From Polyangia bacterium (GTDB lineage: Bacteria; Myxococcota_A; Polyangia; Polyangiales; JAUICN01), in contig JAUICN010000007.1 of the NCBI GenBank assembly GCA_030427835.1, forward strand, positions 62,001 through 126,000: DNA of 64,000 nt, given 5' to 3'. The position numbers and the translations under genes are program-made. Each line of letters begins with the position of its first letter. The first letter of the stretch is position 1. A model generated the notes under the pieces. The model ran no database searches and was not told the DNA's origin. It saw only the letters and a program-made list of their open reading frames with translations. Shown here piece by piece: positions 25,574 through 33,887 of this stretch.

Positions 25574-26320
25574 ATGGATGAACTGGTTCTTGGTGGGTTG
25601 CGTGTTCGCGCCTGTGGTGGCCGTGATGGAAACGGGGGTGGGGCGGGACCCGCTGTGGTGCTGATGCATGGGTACGGTGCGCCGGGTACGGATCTTGTGG
25701 ATCTTCACCGTGTTTTGGGCCTTTCTCCGGAAGTCCGCTTTTTGTTTCCCGAAGCCCCTATTCAGCTGCCTATTGCACCTGAGATGGCGGCGTGGGGAAT
25801 GGTGGAATCCCGGGCCTGGTGGAATATTGATATGTTGGCTTTGCAGCGTGCGATGCAACAGGGGGAAATGCGAAACCTCCGCACGGAGTACCCCGACGGA
25901 ATGGATGATGCCCGTAACCAGGTGGTTTCCATGTTGGAAGAGGCCACAGGGTTGCTGGGTATCCCCGGGGGTGGCCTAGTTTTGGGAGGCTTTTCCCAGG
26001 GAGCGATGCTTGCCATGGACACGGCTCTGCAATCCAAGGTGGATGTCGCGGGCGTGGTTCTCATGAGTGGCACGTTGCTTTGCGAAGACGTGTGGACGCC
26101 CCTCATGGAATCACGTGCAGGAACGCCGGTGTTTCAGTCCCATGGAAGGCAAGACCCGGTGTTGCCCTTTCCACTTGCGGAGGAGTTGGGTAACAAACTG
26201 CAGAGCCAAGGTTGGGATCACACCTGGGTACCTTTTGATGGTGCGCATGGCATCCCAGGGCCCGTACTTCAGGAGCTTCAGCGCTTTCTTCTACCGCTTC
26301 TCAGTCCCAAAGTATTGTAG
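25574..26320 (+). CDS. Phospholipase/carboxylesterase (alpha/beta hydrolase, YpfH-like)
   Basis: Alpha/beta-hydrolase of the phospholipase/carboxylesterase (acyl-protein-thioesterase-like) family. The oxyanion-hole region is VVLMHGYGAPGTDL, the nucleophile elbow GGFSQGAML, the acid in HGRQDPVLPF and the His in FDGAHGIPG, so the Ser-Asp-His triad is complete. At 248 residues it is slightly longer than the family core, with an insertion ESRAWWNIDMLALQRAMQ typical of the YpfH type. There is no signal peptide, so it acts in the cytoplasm on short acyl esters or lysophospholipids. It follows the lipoprotein gene after five bases. Confidence 0.93.
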   Translation: MDELVLGGLRVRACGGRDGNGGGAGPAVVLMHGYGAPGTDLVDLHRVLGLSPEVRFLFPEAPIQLPIAPEMAAWGMVESRAWWNIDMLALQRAMQQGEMRNLRTEYPDGMDDARNQVVSMLEEATGLLGIPGGGLVLGGFSQGAMLAMDTALQSKVDVAGVVLMSGTLLCEDVWTPLMESRAGTPVFQSHGRQDPVLPFPLAEELGNKLQSQGWDHTWVPFDGAHGIPGPVLQELQRFLLPLLSPKVL

Positions 26321-26322
26321 GC

Positions 26323-26352
26323 GGCCTACTGTTGGTCGGCCTACTGTTGGGG
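26323..26352. repeat. 15-bp tandem duplication carrying the stop codon of the adjacent lipoprotein gene
   Basis: GGCCTACTGTTGGTC (26323-26337) is followed directly by GGCCTACTGTTGGGG (26338-26352), 13 of 15 bases identical. On the minus strand the second copy encodes PQQ-stop; because the period is 15, the first copy supplies a second in-frame TAG five codons further on. Confidence 0.85.
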
Positions 26353-28434
26353 GGCCTGGTAGATGAAGATGTCTTCAACACCGTTGGTGTCGCCGGCCAC
26401 CATGTTGGTGGAGTTTGAGGAGAACACGATGACGGTTCCGTCGCCTGAAATGTCCGGAATGAAAGGTGTCCCGTCCGGTTCGGCACCCCCGTCGGCCATG
26501 ACACGGGTGGTCGTGCTTGCGGATCGATCCCTAAAGAATAGATCTCTGACGCCGTTGGTGTCGGGCCCGGTCACCACGTTTGTTGAGTTGGACAGAAACA
26601 CCACGCGGTCGCCGCTGTTTGAGGGAACGCCGAACTGGCTGATGTGACTGATCTTGGTTCCCGATTCCGTAAGGCTGGCCACGTCACGGGTGCCTGTACC
26701 ATTTTCGTAGATATGAACATCCCACCAGCTGTCGTTGTCGAGCCCACCCATGATGTTGCTAGAGAATGTACTAAAGGCGGTCCAACTTCCATCGGGTGAA
26801 GTTCGCGCATGCATGGCAAGGCCATTGGCTGTGGTGTCCGGGGCTGAAGCGCTGAGCAAGGTGGTGATGCCGGTGGCGATTTCATAGACAAAGATGTCGC
26901 TTAGCCCGTTGCTGTCGTTGGTGGCCATGTTTGTGGCGTTGGTTTCGAAACCGATGTAGGTGCCATTATCCATATCCACGGTCTGTGATGCGCCGTCCGT
27001 ATTGCCACCGCCTAGTGCCTCGGTGACTTTGATGGTGGTGGACATGGTGCGGTCCCGAAGAAACACGTCGTGGAAGCCGTTGGTATCGCCTGCCACGAGG
27101 TTGGTAGCGCTGGACCGGAATGCTACGTATCGTCCGTCGGAGGATATGCTTGGTTGATCGGAAGCACTGTCTCCTAGGGTTCCCGCGGTGCTCTTGCTCA
27201 CCAGTTCGATGGTATCGAGGGTGCGATCCAGCACGAAGACATCGCCGGAGTTGTTGGTGTCACCTGCCACAAAGTTGCTCGCTCGGGACGTGAAAGCTAC
27301 GTATCGCCCGTCTTCGGATACGGCGCCTTCTCTCGAATCGTGGTTTCCTTGTGCTCCCATGGCACCGCGACTCACCCGCTCTGTGTTGCCTGTGGATCTA
27401 TCGTAGAGGAATACATCGAGGCGGCTGTTGGTGTCTCCCGTTACGATGTCGGTTGCGGTGGATTGGTAGATGACAAACCTGCCGTTTCCTGAAACCTCCG
27501 GGTACTGTGCGGCCGCGGTGATCTGCCCACCCATGGAGGTGGTGGAAATACGGAATGGCCTGTTGATCTCATCATCATGATTTATGAAGGTAACGTCGTT
27601 TGGATCCATCCCGTTGTAGCCCATGTCAGTGCTGGTGGCGGCGAGGATTTCTACGTCGAAGTTTTGATCCCCGTCGATCAATACGTCGTCTGCAGAGGAG
27701 ACCAGGACGTCGTGGGGTGATGACCAATCCATGGTGGTAAACACCACGCTGGGTACGGAAACGGTGCCCTCAGAGGTGTCCGATGATTGAATGCCTACGG
27801 TCACGCTCGCGGTGGGTGCGGTTTGCAGCGTCATGCGGAGGGTTACGGTGTCGGCAACACCTTCTGTGACCTCGGCAGGTAACAATGGCACCACAATGAT
27901 ATCTGGTGGGCTCGGCATGGAGCCGTCGCTCGATCCGGCGTCACCCGACCCAGCATCCAATCCTGCATCACCGGTTCCTGAATCGCTCGATCCACCATCA
28001 GCTCCAGCATCGCCCGATCCTGCATCGCCCGATCCTGCATCTCCTGTACCGCTGTCAGATCCTGCGTCGTTCGACCCGCCGTCGGTTGTGGCATCGCCGG
28101 ATCCGCTATCTCCTGGCCCGGTGTCTGTGCTCCCGTCGTTTACGGCGCTGTCACCCGTGGAGCTGTCACCCGTGGAGCTGTCACCCGGTCCTGTGTCGTT
28201 AGCGCTGGCATCGCTCGAGCTTCCATCGGGCATTGCTGCGTCTGCGGTACCTGCGTCACTCTGCGGTGTGTGTGGCCCTGGTGGTTGGGTTGGGTTGTTT
28301 CCGCCATCGACGTCGATCAGGGGTGACACCACCGGGTCGAAACCAAGCCTTCCGCAGCCGGTGGCCAGTCCCCACAAACAGCTCAGAAAGACGACACGTA
28401 GACGTAAATATCTACCGCTCGGAAGGGTGGCCAC
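26341..28434 (-). CDS. Lipoprotein with a Ser/Asp/Gly-rich linker, Calx-beta-like and PD40 (TolB-like) repeats
   Basis: 697 residues with a signal peptide ending FLSCLWGLATGC (lipobox), then about 130 residues of low-complexity D/S/G/T sequence built of short repeats such as GDAGSGDAG, a Calx-beta-like domain (about 180-290; LPAEVTEGVADTVTLRM, INHDDEINRPF), and a beta-propeller of PD40/WD40-like blades (SEDGRYVAFTS, SSDGRYVAFRS, DTNGVEDIFIY). It is probably a surface lipoprotein; the linker would let the propeller extend. The GTG at 28434 is used; upstream lies an inverted repeat. Such proteins are frequent in myxobacteria and of unknown role. The repeated linker codons make slippage-driven length variation likely. 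Confidence 0.87.
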   Translation of the reverse strand: MATLPSGRYLRLRVVFLSCLWGLATGCGRLGFDPVVSPLIDVDGGNNPTQPPGPHTPQSDAGTADAAMPDGSSSDASANDTGPGDSSTGDSSTGDSAVNDGSTDTGPGDSGSGDATTDGGSNDAGSDSGTGDAGSGDAGSGDAGADGGSSDSGTGDAGLDAGSGDAGSSDGSMPSPPDIIVVPLLPAEVTEGVADTVTLRMTLQTAPTASVTVGIQSSDTSEGTVSVPSVVFTTMDWSSPHDVLVSSADDVLIDGDQNFDVEILAATSTDMGYNGMDPNDVTFINHDDEINRPFRISTTSMGGQITAAAQYPEVSGNGRFVIYQSTATDIVTGDTNSRLDVFLYDRSTGNTERVSRGAMGAQGNHDSREGAVSEDGRYVAFTSRASNFVAGDTNNSGDVFVLDRTLDTIELVSKSTAGTLGDSASDQPSISSDGRYVAFRSSATNLVAGDTNGFHDVFLRDRTMSTTIKVTEALGGGNTDGASQTVDMDNGTYIGFETNATNMATNDSNGLSDIFVYEIATGITTLLSASAPDTTANGLAMHARTSPDGSWTAFSTFSSNIMGGLDNDSWWDVHIYENGTGTRDVASLTESGTKISHISQFGVPSNSGDRVVFLSNSTNVVTGPDTNGVRDLFFRDRSASTTTRVMADGGAEPDGTPFIPDISGDGTVIVFSSNSTNMVAGDTNGVEDIFIYQAPQQ

Positions 28435-28440
28435 GCTGAT

Positions 28441-28465
28441 ATTTTACTGCTCTAGTAAAATTTTT
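28441..28465. terminator. A/T-rich hairpin followed by five T on the plus strand
   Basis: ATTTTAC (28441-28447) pairs with GTAAAAT (28455-28461) around a 7-base loop and is followed by TTTTT on the plus strand. It sits between the end of the methyltransferase gene and the start of the lipoprotein gene, both on the minus strand, so it does not simply end a plus-strand gene; it may block antisense transcription or be part of the lipoprotein promoter region. Confidence 0.45.
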
Positions 28466-28506
28466 GCATGTCACCAGATGGTGGTTTTTGGCTTCTTTTT
28501 CGGTAC

Positions 28507-29718
28507 CTAGGTCAGTTTAAACAGGATGATGTGTTCTCTTCTTGGTTTTCCTCCTGTGAAGTCCTGAACGGTTCTGGAGGCACCAGTCACCATGGTGAGG
28601 TTGGTTTGTTTGGATATTCGGTCGAGCTGCGGGCCGATGGGCACGCGTTGGCCCTGTATTTGACCGTCGCCCACCACAAATAGGGCCCCACCCTGTCCTG
28701 TGAGTCGCCTTTGGATTTGATGCAGGAGTGTTCGTAGTTGCTGTTCCCAATCCATCGGATCGTTGCTGCCCTGCGTTGCTTGCTCGGCTGCGTTCCTGCG
28801 TGAGCCGATTTCGTTTTCGGCGCTTGGCTGTCGCATGTTCAACCAGGGGTAGCGTAGTTCGTGATTGTCCGCGTAGTTGTAGGTGCCCAGGTAGGGGGGG
28901 GAGGTGATGACCCAATCGAACCGGGCGCTGGGAGGGAGCCCTTCGTCGAGTCGGAGCGCATCCATCGTACATACTTTGGAGGGGCTGCCCTGTCCTGATG
29001 ATGTATGAAGATCTTTCCAGCCCTGTTCTAGCTGTTGGGCCTTTCGAAGGAAGAACTCGTTTGCCAACCCTTTTCGTATGCGCTTTTCGGTTTCGACTGG
29101 TGACGTGTCACTTTGCCTGCGTGAGAACTTCACCACAATCGCCGAAAGCACCATTTCCAGATGCACACGATTTTCAGCTTTTTCCTGTTGTATGTGGTGG
29201 TGCAGGCACCCGAGCTCGCGCAACACGTGGCCGGACCATTGCCCAAGTAGGCGTTTTGGCAGGGGCGCGGGGTGAAGCTCCCGGGCCTTGATGCTTTCGT
29301 GGGTTTGTTCGTGCACGCGAATGGCCGCGTCCACAAACTGCATACGTTCGTGGTGATCTTTGAGGGCTGATTTGGTTGCCGTGAGTCGAACCGCGAGTGG
29401 GTTCACGTCCGATCCGCGACATCGAAGTTGGGCCGCCATTCCCTCCACAAGGGTGGTTCCACTGCCACAAAATGGGTCCAGTACCCGTTCTCCAGGCTGG
29501 GTAAAATCATGAATCAATGTGCGTACGAGCAGGGGATGCATGCGCCCGGCGTAGCTGTGGAAGGGATGGGTGAACCCTGCCTCTTCCAGCGCAATGGGTT
29601 GTGCCCTTGTGGCGGTCGCGTGAAACGCTCCTGCCATGGCCTGTGCTTCTACGCTGTTGTCCCATGGGCGTACATCGGACATTCGGGCCTCTGAGGGCCG
29701 TTTTTGTTCACTCGTCAT
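28507..29718 (-). CDS. DNA methyltransferase, N4/N6 amino type (SPPY)
   Basis: S-adenosylmethionine-dependent amino-methyltransferase, most likely acting on DNA. Motif I is RVLDPFCGSGTTLVEGM (about residues 79-95) and motif IV is VITSPPYLGTYNY, the SPPY form common in N4-cytosine enzymes. The order motif I before motif IV defines the layout, and the segment between them (about 170 residues, helical) would be the target-recognition region. FVVGDGQIQG fits motif V/VI. No restriction endonuclease gene is adjacent, so it is an orphan. The ATG overlaps the end of the upstream trmN6-like gene by 11 bases. An RNA methyltransferase of the TRM11-like type is a less likely alternative. Confidence 0.85.
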   Translation of the reverse strand: MTSEQKRPSEARMSDVRPWDNSVEAQAMAGAFHATATRAQPIALEEAGFTHPFHSYAGRMHPLLVRTLIHDFTQPGERVLDPFCGSGTTLVEGMAAQLRCRGSDVNPLAVRLTATKSALKDHHERMQFVDAAIRVHEQTHESIKARELHPAPLPKRLLGQWSGHVLRELGCLHHHIQQEKAENRVHLEMVLSAIVVKFSRRQSDTSPVETEKRIRKGLANEFFLRKAQQLEQGWKDLHTSSGQGSPSKVCTMDALRLDEGLPPSARFDWVITSPPYLGTYNYADNHELRYPWLNMRQPSAENEIGSRRNAAEQATQGSNDPMDWEQQLRTLLHQIQRRLTGQGGALFVVGDGQIQGQRVPIGPQLDRISKQTNLTMVTGASRTVQDFTGGKPRREHIILFKLT

Positions 29719-30520
29719 CTTTTATTGTCATTCCAAAAAAGGCCCGTAGCCCTAGGTATTGTTGTGTTCGTTCCCCGTTTTGATCACGGGCATAGAACTC
29801 TGAGATTTTCCAGGCGTATGGCGTATGGGTTGGTGTGCGGTTGTGCTCTAGGGTCCAAACAGAAAATAGGGGGTTGAGATGACCCTCCCGTGCCCACACT
29901 CGTCTTTGGTGTGTCGTTCGTAGCCCCCATTGGCTGGCGGACGCTAGCGTACGGGATTGGGCCCCGTGACTCACGCAGATGACGATCTTTCCGTCGCACC
30001 CAAGGTATTTCGAGGCGGTTTCAAGGTACGCCTCTACGCCACCCCGTAGTTCGATGCGCGCAAAGGCCTTCTGGTCGTCGGGTGGTCGAGTGGCTGTCCC
30101 GGGCGGAAAATACGGGGGAGTTGCCGTAATCAGGTCGTAGCGGACGTTCGACCAGGCCTTTGGTGGGTTGCGCAGATCTCCGTGAACTAGGGTTGTTCTA
30201 TGGGCCAACGTGTTCCGTTGAATGTTCCTTGTCAGCAGTTGGTACGAAACTTCCTGGGCCTCGATTGCCCAAAGAGTGCAGTCAGGATTGTTTGAGGCGA
30301 CCATCAGAAGTACTGAGCCGATACCCGTGCCCAGGTCCAGTACCCGTTGCGCGTGGGGTTTCTCATGCACCGCGTCATGGGCGGTCAACAGGTCGTCTAG
30401 GGAGTACCTGTGTCCCCTGCGCCGCTGGAACACCCTAAATTTGTTCGTGATCGCGTCGTCTGTCAGTTCGTCCTGAAGCGAACTTTCGTTTGCACTCTCC
30501 GATGACTGCGAGATAGGCAC
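29708..30520 (-). CDS. trmN6: Small-methyltransferase-domain protein, tRNA1(Val) adenine-N6 (TrmN6-like)
   Basis: Rossmann-fold methyltransferase of the 'small methyltransferase' group. FQRRRGHRYSLDDLLTAHDA at the N-terminus matches the TrmN6/YfiC lead (where F-Q-x-x-x-G-x-R-xx-xDxxLL recurs), motif I is VLDLGTGIGSVLLMV, and the catalytic N6-adenine motif reads ATPPYFPPG instead of NPPY. TrmN6 methylates A37 of tRNA1(Val). 270 residues fits. Because the first motif-IV residue is Thr rather than Asn, the exact target (tRNA or protein) is less certain. It is divergent from the DUF481 gene and overlaps the downstream DNA methyltransferase by 11 bases. Confidence 0.82.
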   Translation of the reverse strand: MPISQSSESANESSLQDELTDDAITNKFRVFQRRRGHRYSLDDLLTAHDAVHEKPHAQRVLDLGTGIGSVLLMVASNNPDCTLWAIEAQEVSYQLLTRNIQRNTLAHRTTLVHGDLRNPPKAWSNVRYDLITATPPYFPPGTATRPPDDQKAFARIELRGGVEAYLETASKYLGCDGKIVICVSHGAQSRTLASASQWGLRTTHQRRVWAREGHLNPLFSVWTLEHNRTPTHTPYAWKISEFYARDQNGERTQQYLGLRAFFGMTIKDDE

Positions 30521-30586
30521 CCAGGGTTATTGCACGCATCACGATATGATCGTAAGTCACGCGACCTTTTTTTGGAGAGCATGGTT

Positions 30587-31405
30587 ATGGAAAAGAGATT
30601 CGTGTTGGTGTTGGGTTGGTTTCTTTTGGCTGCGTTGAGCGTGTCGGCGTCTGCACTGGGTCAGGACCAGTTTCAGGAATCCGTGAAGGACGATGGCGCA
30701 CCGGAAGAGAACACTACCGCTGCTAACTTCTCGGCAGGTGGACTGCTCAACAGCGGCAACACCGAGAACCTCCAGTTGAACGCAGGCGCGCATCTGGAAG
30801 CTGTTCGTGGTTCACACAGCATGCTTTTTGACGTGAACTACATCCTTGGTTTCGCCGGAGACAACTACGCAAACGAAACGGCAGATAACCTTCGTGCCCG
30901 GGGTCGATACGACTATTTCTTTTCGGGAAATAACGCTGCTTTTGTTGCGGCACAGCTTCGCCGGGACCCGTTTGCTGGTCTTTCCCCTCGAGTGCAGGGC
31001 CAGGTAGGTTATCTGCGCAACTTCTACAAAAAGGAAGCGCACCGTACCTGGGGTGAGGTGGGTTACGACATCACCTACGACAACTTTGACTACGATTTGC
31101 TTGTCGATGCTCCAGACCCCGCCGATCGCCCCGAGGACCAGTTGGTGCATGCGGCACGGCTTTACCTAGGATACGACAACCACATCAATGATGACCTGAC
31201 GTACCTGATGGGGGTTGAGGGTTTGCTCAACATGGAAGACGTAGACGATCTTCGTATCAATTGGGACAACGCCATACGAACTTCCATCGGGGAGAATCTC
31301 CAGGCCGAACTTAAGTTCTCTGTACAGTTCGACAATGTGCCGGTTCCTGGTTTCAAGAAGACCGACACACAAACCATACTCAACCTTATTTACACATGGA
31401 TGTAG
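30587..31405 (+). CDS. DUF481-family outer-membrane protein
   Basis: Exported beta-barrel protein of the DUF481 (YdiY-like, salt-induced) family. The start is fixed by GGAGAG nine bases upstream of the ATG at 30587 and gives a clean signal peptide, MEKRFVLVLGWFLLAALSVSASALGQ. The mature part shows the hallmark NFSAGGLLNSGNTENLQLNAG followed by alternating amphipathic strands (FAGDNYANETADNLRARGRYDYFF) and ends with an aromatic strand (TILNLIYTWM). Length of 272 residues is normal. It is 42 bases upstream of an MscS-type channel gene and probably co-transcribed, which would join an outer-membrane osmotic protein with an osmotic release valve. Confidence 0.9.
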   Translation: MEKRFVLVLGWFLLAALSVSASALGQDQFQESVKDDGAPEENTTAANFSAGGLLNSGNTENLQLNAGAHLEAVRGSHSMLFDVNYILGFAGDNYANETADNLRARGRYDYFFSGNNAAFVAAQLRRDPFAGLSPRVQGQVGYLRNFYKKEAHRTWGEVGYDITYDNFDYDLLVDAPDPADRPEDQLVHAARLYLGYDNHINDDLTYLMGVEGLLNMEDVDDLRINWDNAIRTSIGENLQAELKFSVQFDNVPVPGFKKTDTQTILNLIYTWM

Positions 31406-31447
31406 TCGTTTGAGATGAACAGGAAGATCAACTTTGGGAGGAACATC

Positions 31448-32407
31448 ATGAAACGCTTTGGACTAGGAACGCTTACGGCAGCTCTTTTGGGTACCGCGTC
31501 ATCTGCGAGTGCGCAGGAAATCGCAGGGGTGTCCTTGGACAGTTCGGCACTTGTTGAAACGGGCCTCAGCTGGGCAAGCCGTATTGCAGGTGTATTGATT
31601 GCGCTACTGATCGCGCGATGGGTTGCGGGGCGTTTGGCCTCCCTTGTGGAAAAGGGCCTCAACAAGCGCAATTTTGACAACACGTTGACGAAGTTCTTTG
31701 CCCGCATGACCCGAGTCGCCGTGATGGTGTTCGCGGTACTGGGTTGTCTCGGCGTTTTTGGCATCGAAACTGCCAGTTTCGCGGCGGTGCTGGCAGCGGC
31801 GGGTCTCGCTGTGGGCCTTGCGTTTCAGGGCACCCTTAGCAACTTTGCTTCGGGGATCATGTTGCTTGTGTTTCGACCTTTTAAGGTGGGCCAAGTCATT
31901 CGAGTGGCCGGAGAAGTGGGTACCGTGGATGAGATTGAGCTCTTCACCACGACCCTGAACACCCCTGACAATCGCCGCCTTATCCTTCCAAACAGTTCGA
32001 TCTTCGGTGCCACCATTGAGAACCTTACCCACCACGACCAACGGCGTGTGAATGTGGATGTGGGCACGGACTACGGTGCCGATGTGGATGAAACACGGAG
32101 TGTCCTAGAAAAGTGCGTGCAAGACATTCCTGGGGTTCTTGCGGAACCTACCCCTCAAGTGTTTCTTTCTGGCCTTGGTGCAAGTTCCGTGGATTGGCAG
32201 ATCCGCGTTTGGGCAGAGACGTCAGACTACTGGAATGTTCACCAGGAGACGGTGCGACGTGTGAAAATGGCTTTGGACAACGCCGGCATTGGAATCCCGT
32301 TTCCGCAGATGGATCTACATTTGGACAAGGACGCTCTGGGAGCGCTTCAGTCGGGTTCGGGTCGGCACGTGTCCGATGTTGCTCCACGACCCGCTTCTAA
32401 CGGATAG
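31448..32407 (+). CDS. MscS-family small-conductance mechanosensitive channel
   Basis: Inner-membrane channel opened by hypo-osmotic membrane tension. GGGAGGAAC just upstream fixes the ATG at 31448. An N-terminal hydrophobic stretch ending TASSASAQ looks like a cleavable signal peptide, then three transmembrane helices, with the pore helix TM3 reading FAAVLAAAGLAVGLAFQGTLSNFASG, the Ala/Gly-ridged signature of MscS. The beta domain carries PFKVGQVIRVAGEVGTVDEI, and the C-terminal alpha/beta cage ends GIGIPFPQMDLHL. At 319 residues it is slightly longer than E. coli MscS (286). It follows the DUF481 gene and is convergent with the response-regulator gene. Confidence 0.94.
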   Translation: MKRFGLGTLTAALLGTASSASAQEIAGVSLDSSALVETGLSWASRIAGVLIALLIARWVAGRLASLVEKGLNKRNFDNTLTKFFARMTRVAVMVFAVLGCLGVFGIETASFAAVLAAAGLAVGLAFQGTLSNFASGIMLLVFRPFKVGQVIRVAGEVGTVDEIELFTTTLNTPDNRRLILPNSSIFGATIENLTHHDQRRVNVDVGTDYGADVDETRSVLEKCVQDIPGVLAEPTPQVFLSGLGASSVDWQIRVWAETSDYWNVHQETVRRVKMALDNAGIGIPFPQMDLHLDKDALGALQSGSGRHVSDVAPRPASNG

Positions 32408-32436
32408 GTTTTCCTGAAAGATGGGCCCGTACGGGT

Positions 32437-33810
32437 CTAGCTCGATGTGTCGCGCCCTTGGTGAATTCCGAGGGCGCGCATTTTTTTGTATAGGTGGCTA
32501 CGTTCCACGTTTAGTTCACGGGCTGTTTGGGAAACATTTCCATTCTGATGATGAAGTGCTTCGGAGATGAGGTGTCGTTCCGCTGCCTCAAGCATCGACT
32601 TGAGTGATTGACCTGGAACATATTCTCCCACGCTGTGGCCGCTGAATCCGGGGAGGAACTCCTTCACGTTTTCGATTTCGATGGTGTGGCCCGGAGTGAG
32701 GATCACAAGCCGTTCCACGAGATTCTGAAGTTCTCTTACGTTTCCTGGGTAGGTGTGGTTTTCAAGGTACTCCATGGCCTTCGGTGAGATGGTTTTTCGG
32801 GTACAGTGGTTGCGATTGCACGCTGCTGTCAGCAAATGCTCCACAAGCACTGGAATGTCTTCTTTTCTAGCGGCGAGGGTTGGGAGACGAAGGGGCACCA
32901 CGTTGATGCGATCGAACAGATCTGCTCGGAAGCGGTTGTTTCGCACTTCTTCGGTTAGGTCCTTATTCGTTGCGGCGATGATGCGAACGTCGATACCTAT
33001 CGTCTTACTTCCGCCCAGGGGCTCCACTTCTGATTCCTGAAGCACCCGCAGAAGTTTTGCCTGCATGGTTAGGGGCATATCCCCGACTTCATCTAGAAAA
33101 AGTGTGCCGCCGTTTGCTCGTTCGAACTTTCCACGCCTGTTTTGTGTGGCTCCGGTGAATGCCCCAGCTACGTGTCCAAAAAGCTCGCTTTCGATCAAAT
33201 TGTCAGGCACTGCGGCACAGTTGAGTTTCTCGTAGGGCCCGCTTTTCCGTTTTGAATGGGTATGGATGGCCTGGGCAACCAGTTCTTTACCTGTTCCTCG
33301 CTCTCCCAGGATAAGAACAGGTGCGCTTGCGGGTGCTACGCGTTTGATCTGTGCCTGTAGTTGCAGCATGGGAACACTCGCTCCGAGCAGATTGCTGCCT
33401 CCCAACTGCCCTTGCAGGGTTTCATTTTCTTCCTTGAGAAGGCGATGCTCTAGCGCACGCTGTATGCTCAGTAACAATCGATCCGTTTCAATGGGTTTCT
33501 CAAGGTAGTCATGGGCACCGGATGTCACAGCGGAAACCGCGGTACGAATATCGCCATGTCCACTCATGACCAGCACTGGAACGTTTGAATGGTGCAGCTT
33601 TATCCAACGGAGCAGTTCGAGACCGTTTTCGTTGTGCAAGCAAATGTCCAGAAGCACGAGGTCAACTTCATCCTTTGCAAGCGTTGACTTTCCCTCCGCA
33701 ATGCTGGCCGCAGAGTTGCTCGTGTACCCTTCTAGTTTGAGGGCTCTTGCCAGTGAAGTGCGGATCCGTTCTTCATCATCAACGACCAGGATATGAAATA
33801 GGCGGTTCAT
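32437..33810 (-). CDS. NtrC-type sigma-54-dependent response regulator
   Basis: Two-component transcription activator for sigma-54 promoters. Receiver domain (1-120) has acidic pocket Asp11/Asp12, phospho-acceptor Asp55 (VLLDI), Ser83 and Lys105. The AAA+ domain has Walker A GERGTGKE (169-176), the sigma-54-contacting loop GAFTGA (216-221), Walker [13 protein letters not shown] and an arginine-finger region [12 protein letters not shown]. The last 40 residues are a Fis-type helix-turn-helix ([21 protein letters not shown]). Length of 457 is standard. No histidine kinase gene is adjacent, so it is an orphan regulator here; its neighbours (MscS, FG-GAP lipoprotein) give no direct target. Confidence 0.95.
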   Translation of the reverse strand: MNRLFHILVVDDEERIRTSLARALKLEGYTSNSAASIAEGKSTLAKDEVDLVLLDICLHNENGLELLRWIKLHHSNVPVLVMSGHGDIRTAVSAVTSGAHDYLEKPIETDRLLLSIQRALEHRLLKEENETLQGQLGGSNLLGASVPMLQLQAQIKRVAPASAPVLILGERGTGKELVAQAIHTHSKRKSGPYEKLNCAAVPDNLIESELFGHVAGAFTGATQNRRGKFERANGGTLFLDEVGDMPLTMQAKLLRVLQESEVEPLGGSKTIGIDVRIIAATNKDLTEEVRNNRFRADLFDRINVVPLRLPTLAARKEDIPVLVEHLLTAACNRNHCTRKTISPKAMEYLENHTYPGNVRELQNLVERLVILTPGHTIEIENVKEFLPGFSGHSVGEYVPGQSLKSMLEAAERHLISEALHHQNGNVSQTARELNVERSHLYKKMRALGIHQGRDTSS

Positions 33811-33859
33811 GATCTCGCCCTACTAAGCTTTTCCTGGGGTTGCATGTCATTTTCAGGGT

Positions 33860-33887
33860 GGCTTATTGGGGGCGGCTTATTGGGGTT
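33860..33887. repeat. 14-bp tandem duplication carrying the stop codon of the FG-GAP lipoprotein gene
   Basis: GGCTTATTGGGGGC (33860-33873) and GGCTTATTGGGGTT (33874-33887) are adjacent and 12 of 14 bases identical. The second copy contains the TAA of the FG-GAP gene on the minus strand (33877-33879). Confidence 0.85.

Noticed and set aside
26060-26090. Sigma-54 promoter TGGCACGTTGCTTTGC
   Set aside because: The spacing between GG and GC is one base off the strict requirement, and it lies inside the esterase coding sequence.
27906-28230. Non-coding minisatellite
   Set aside because: The low-complexity sequence is in frame and codes for the Ser/Asp/Gly linker of the lipoprotein.
32423-32436. 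Terminator CCCGTACGGG between the MscS and response-regulator genes
   Set aside because: The palindrome leaves a loop of only two bases and no T run follows.
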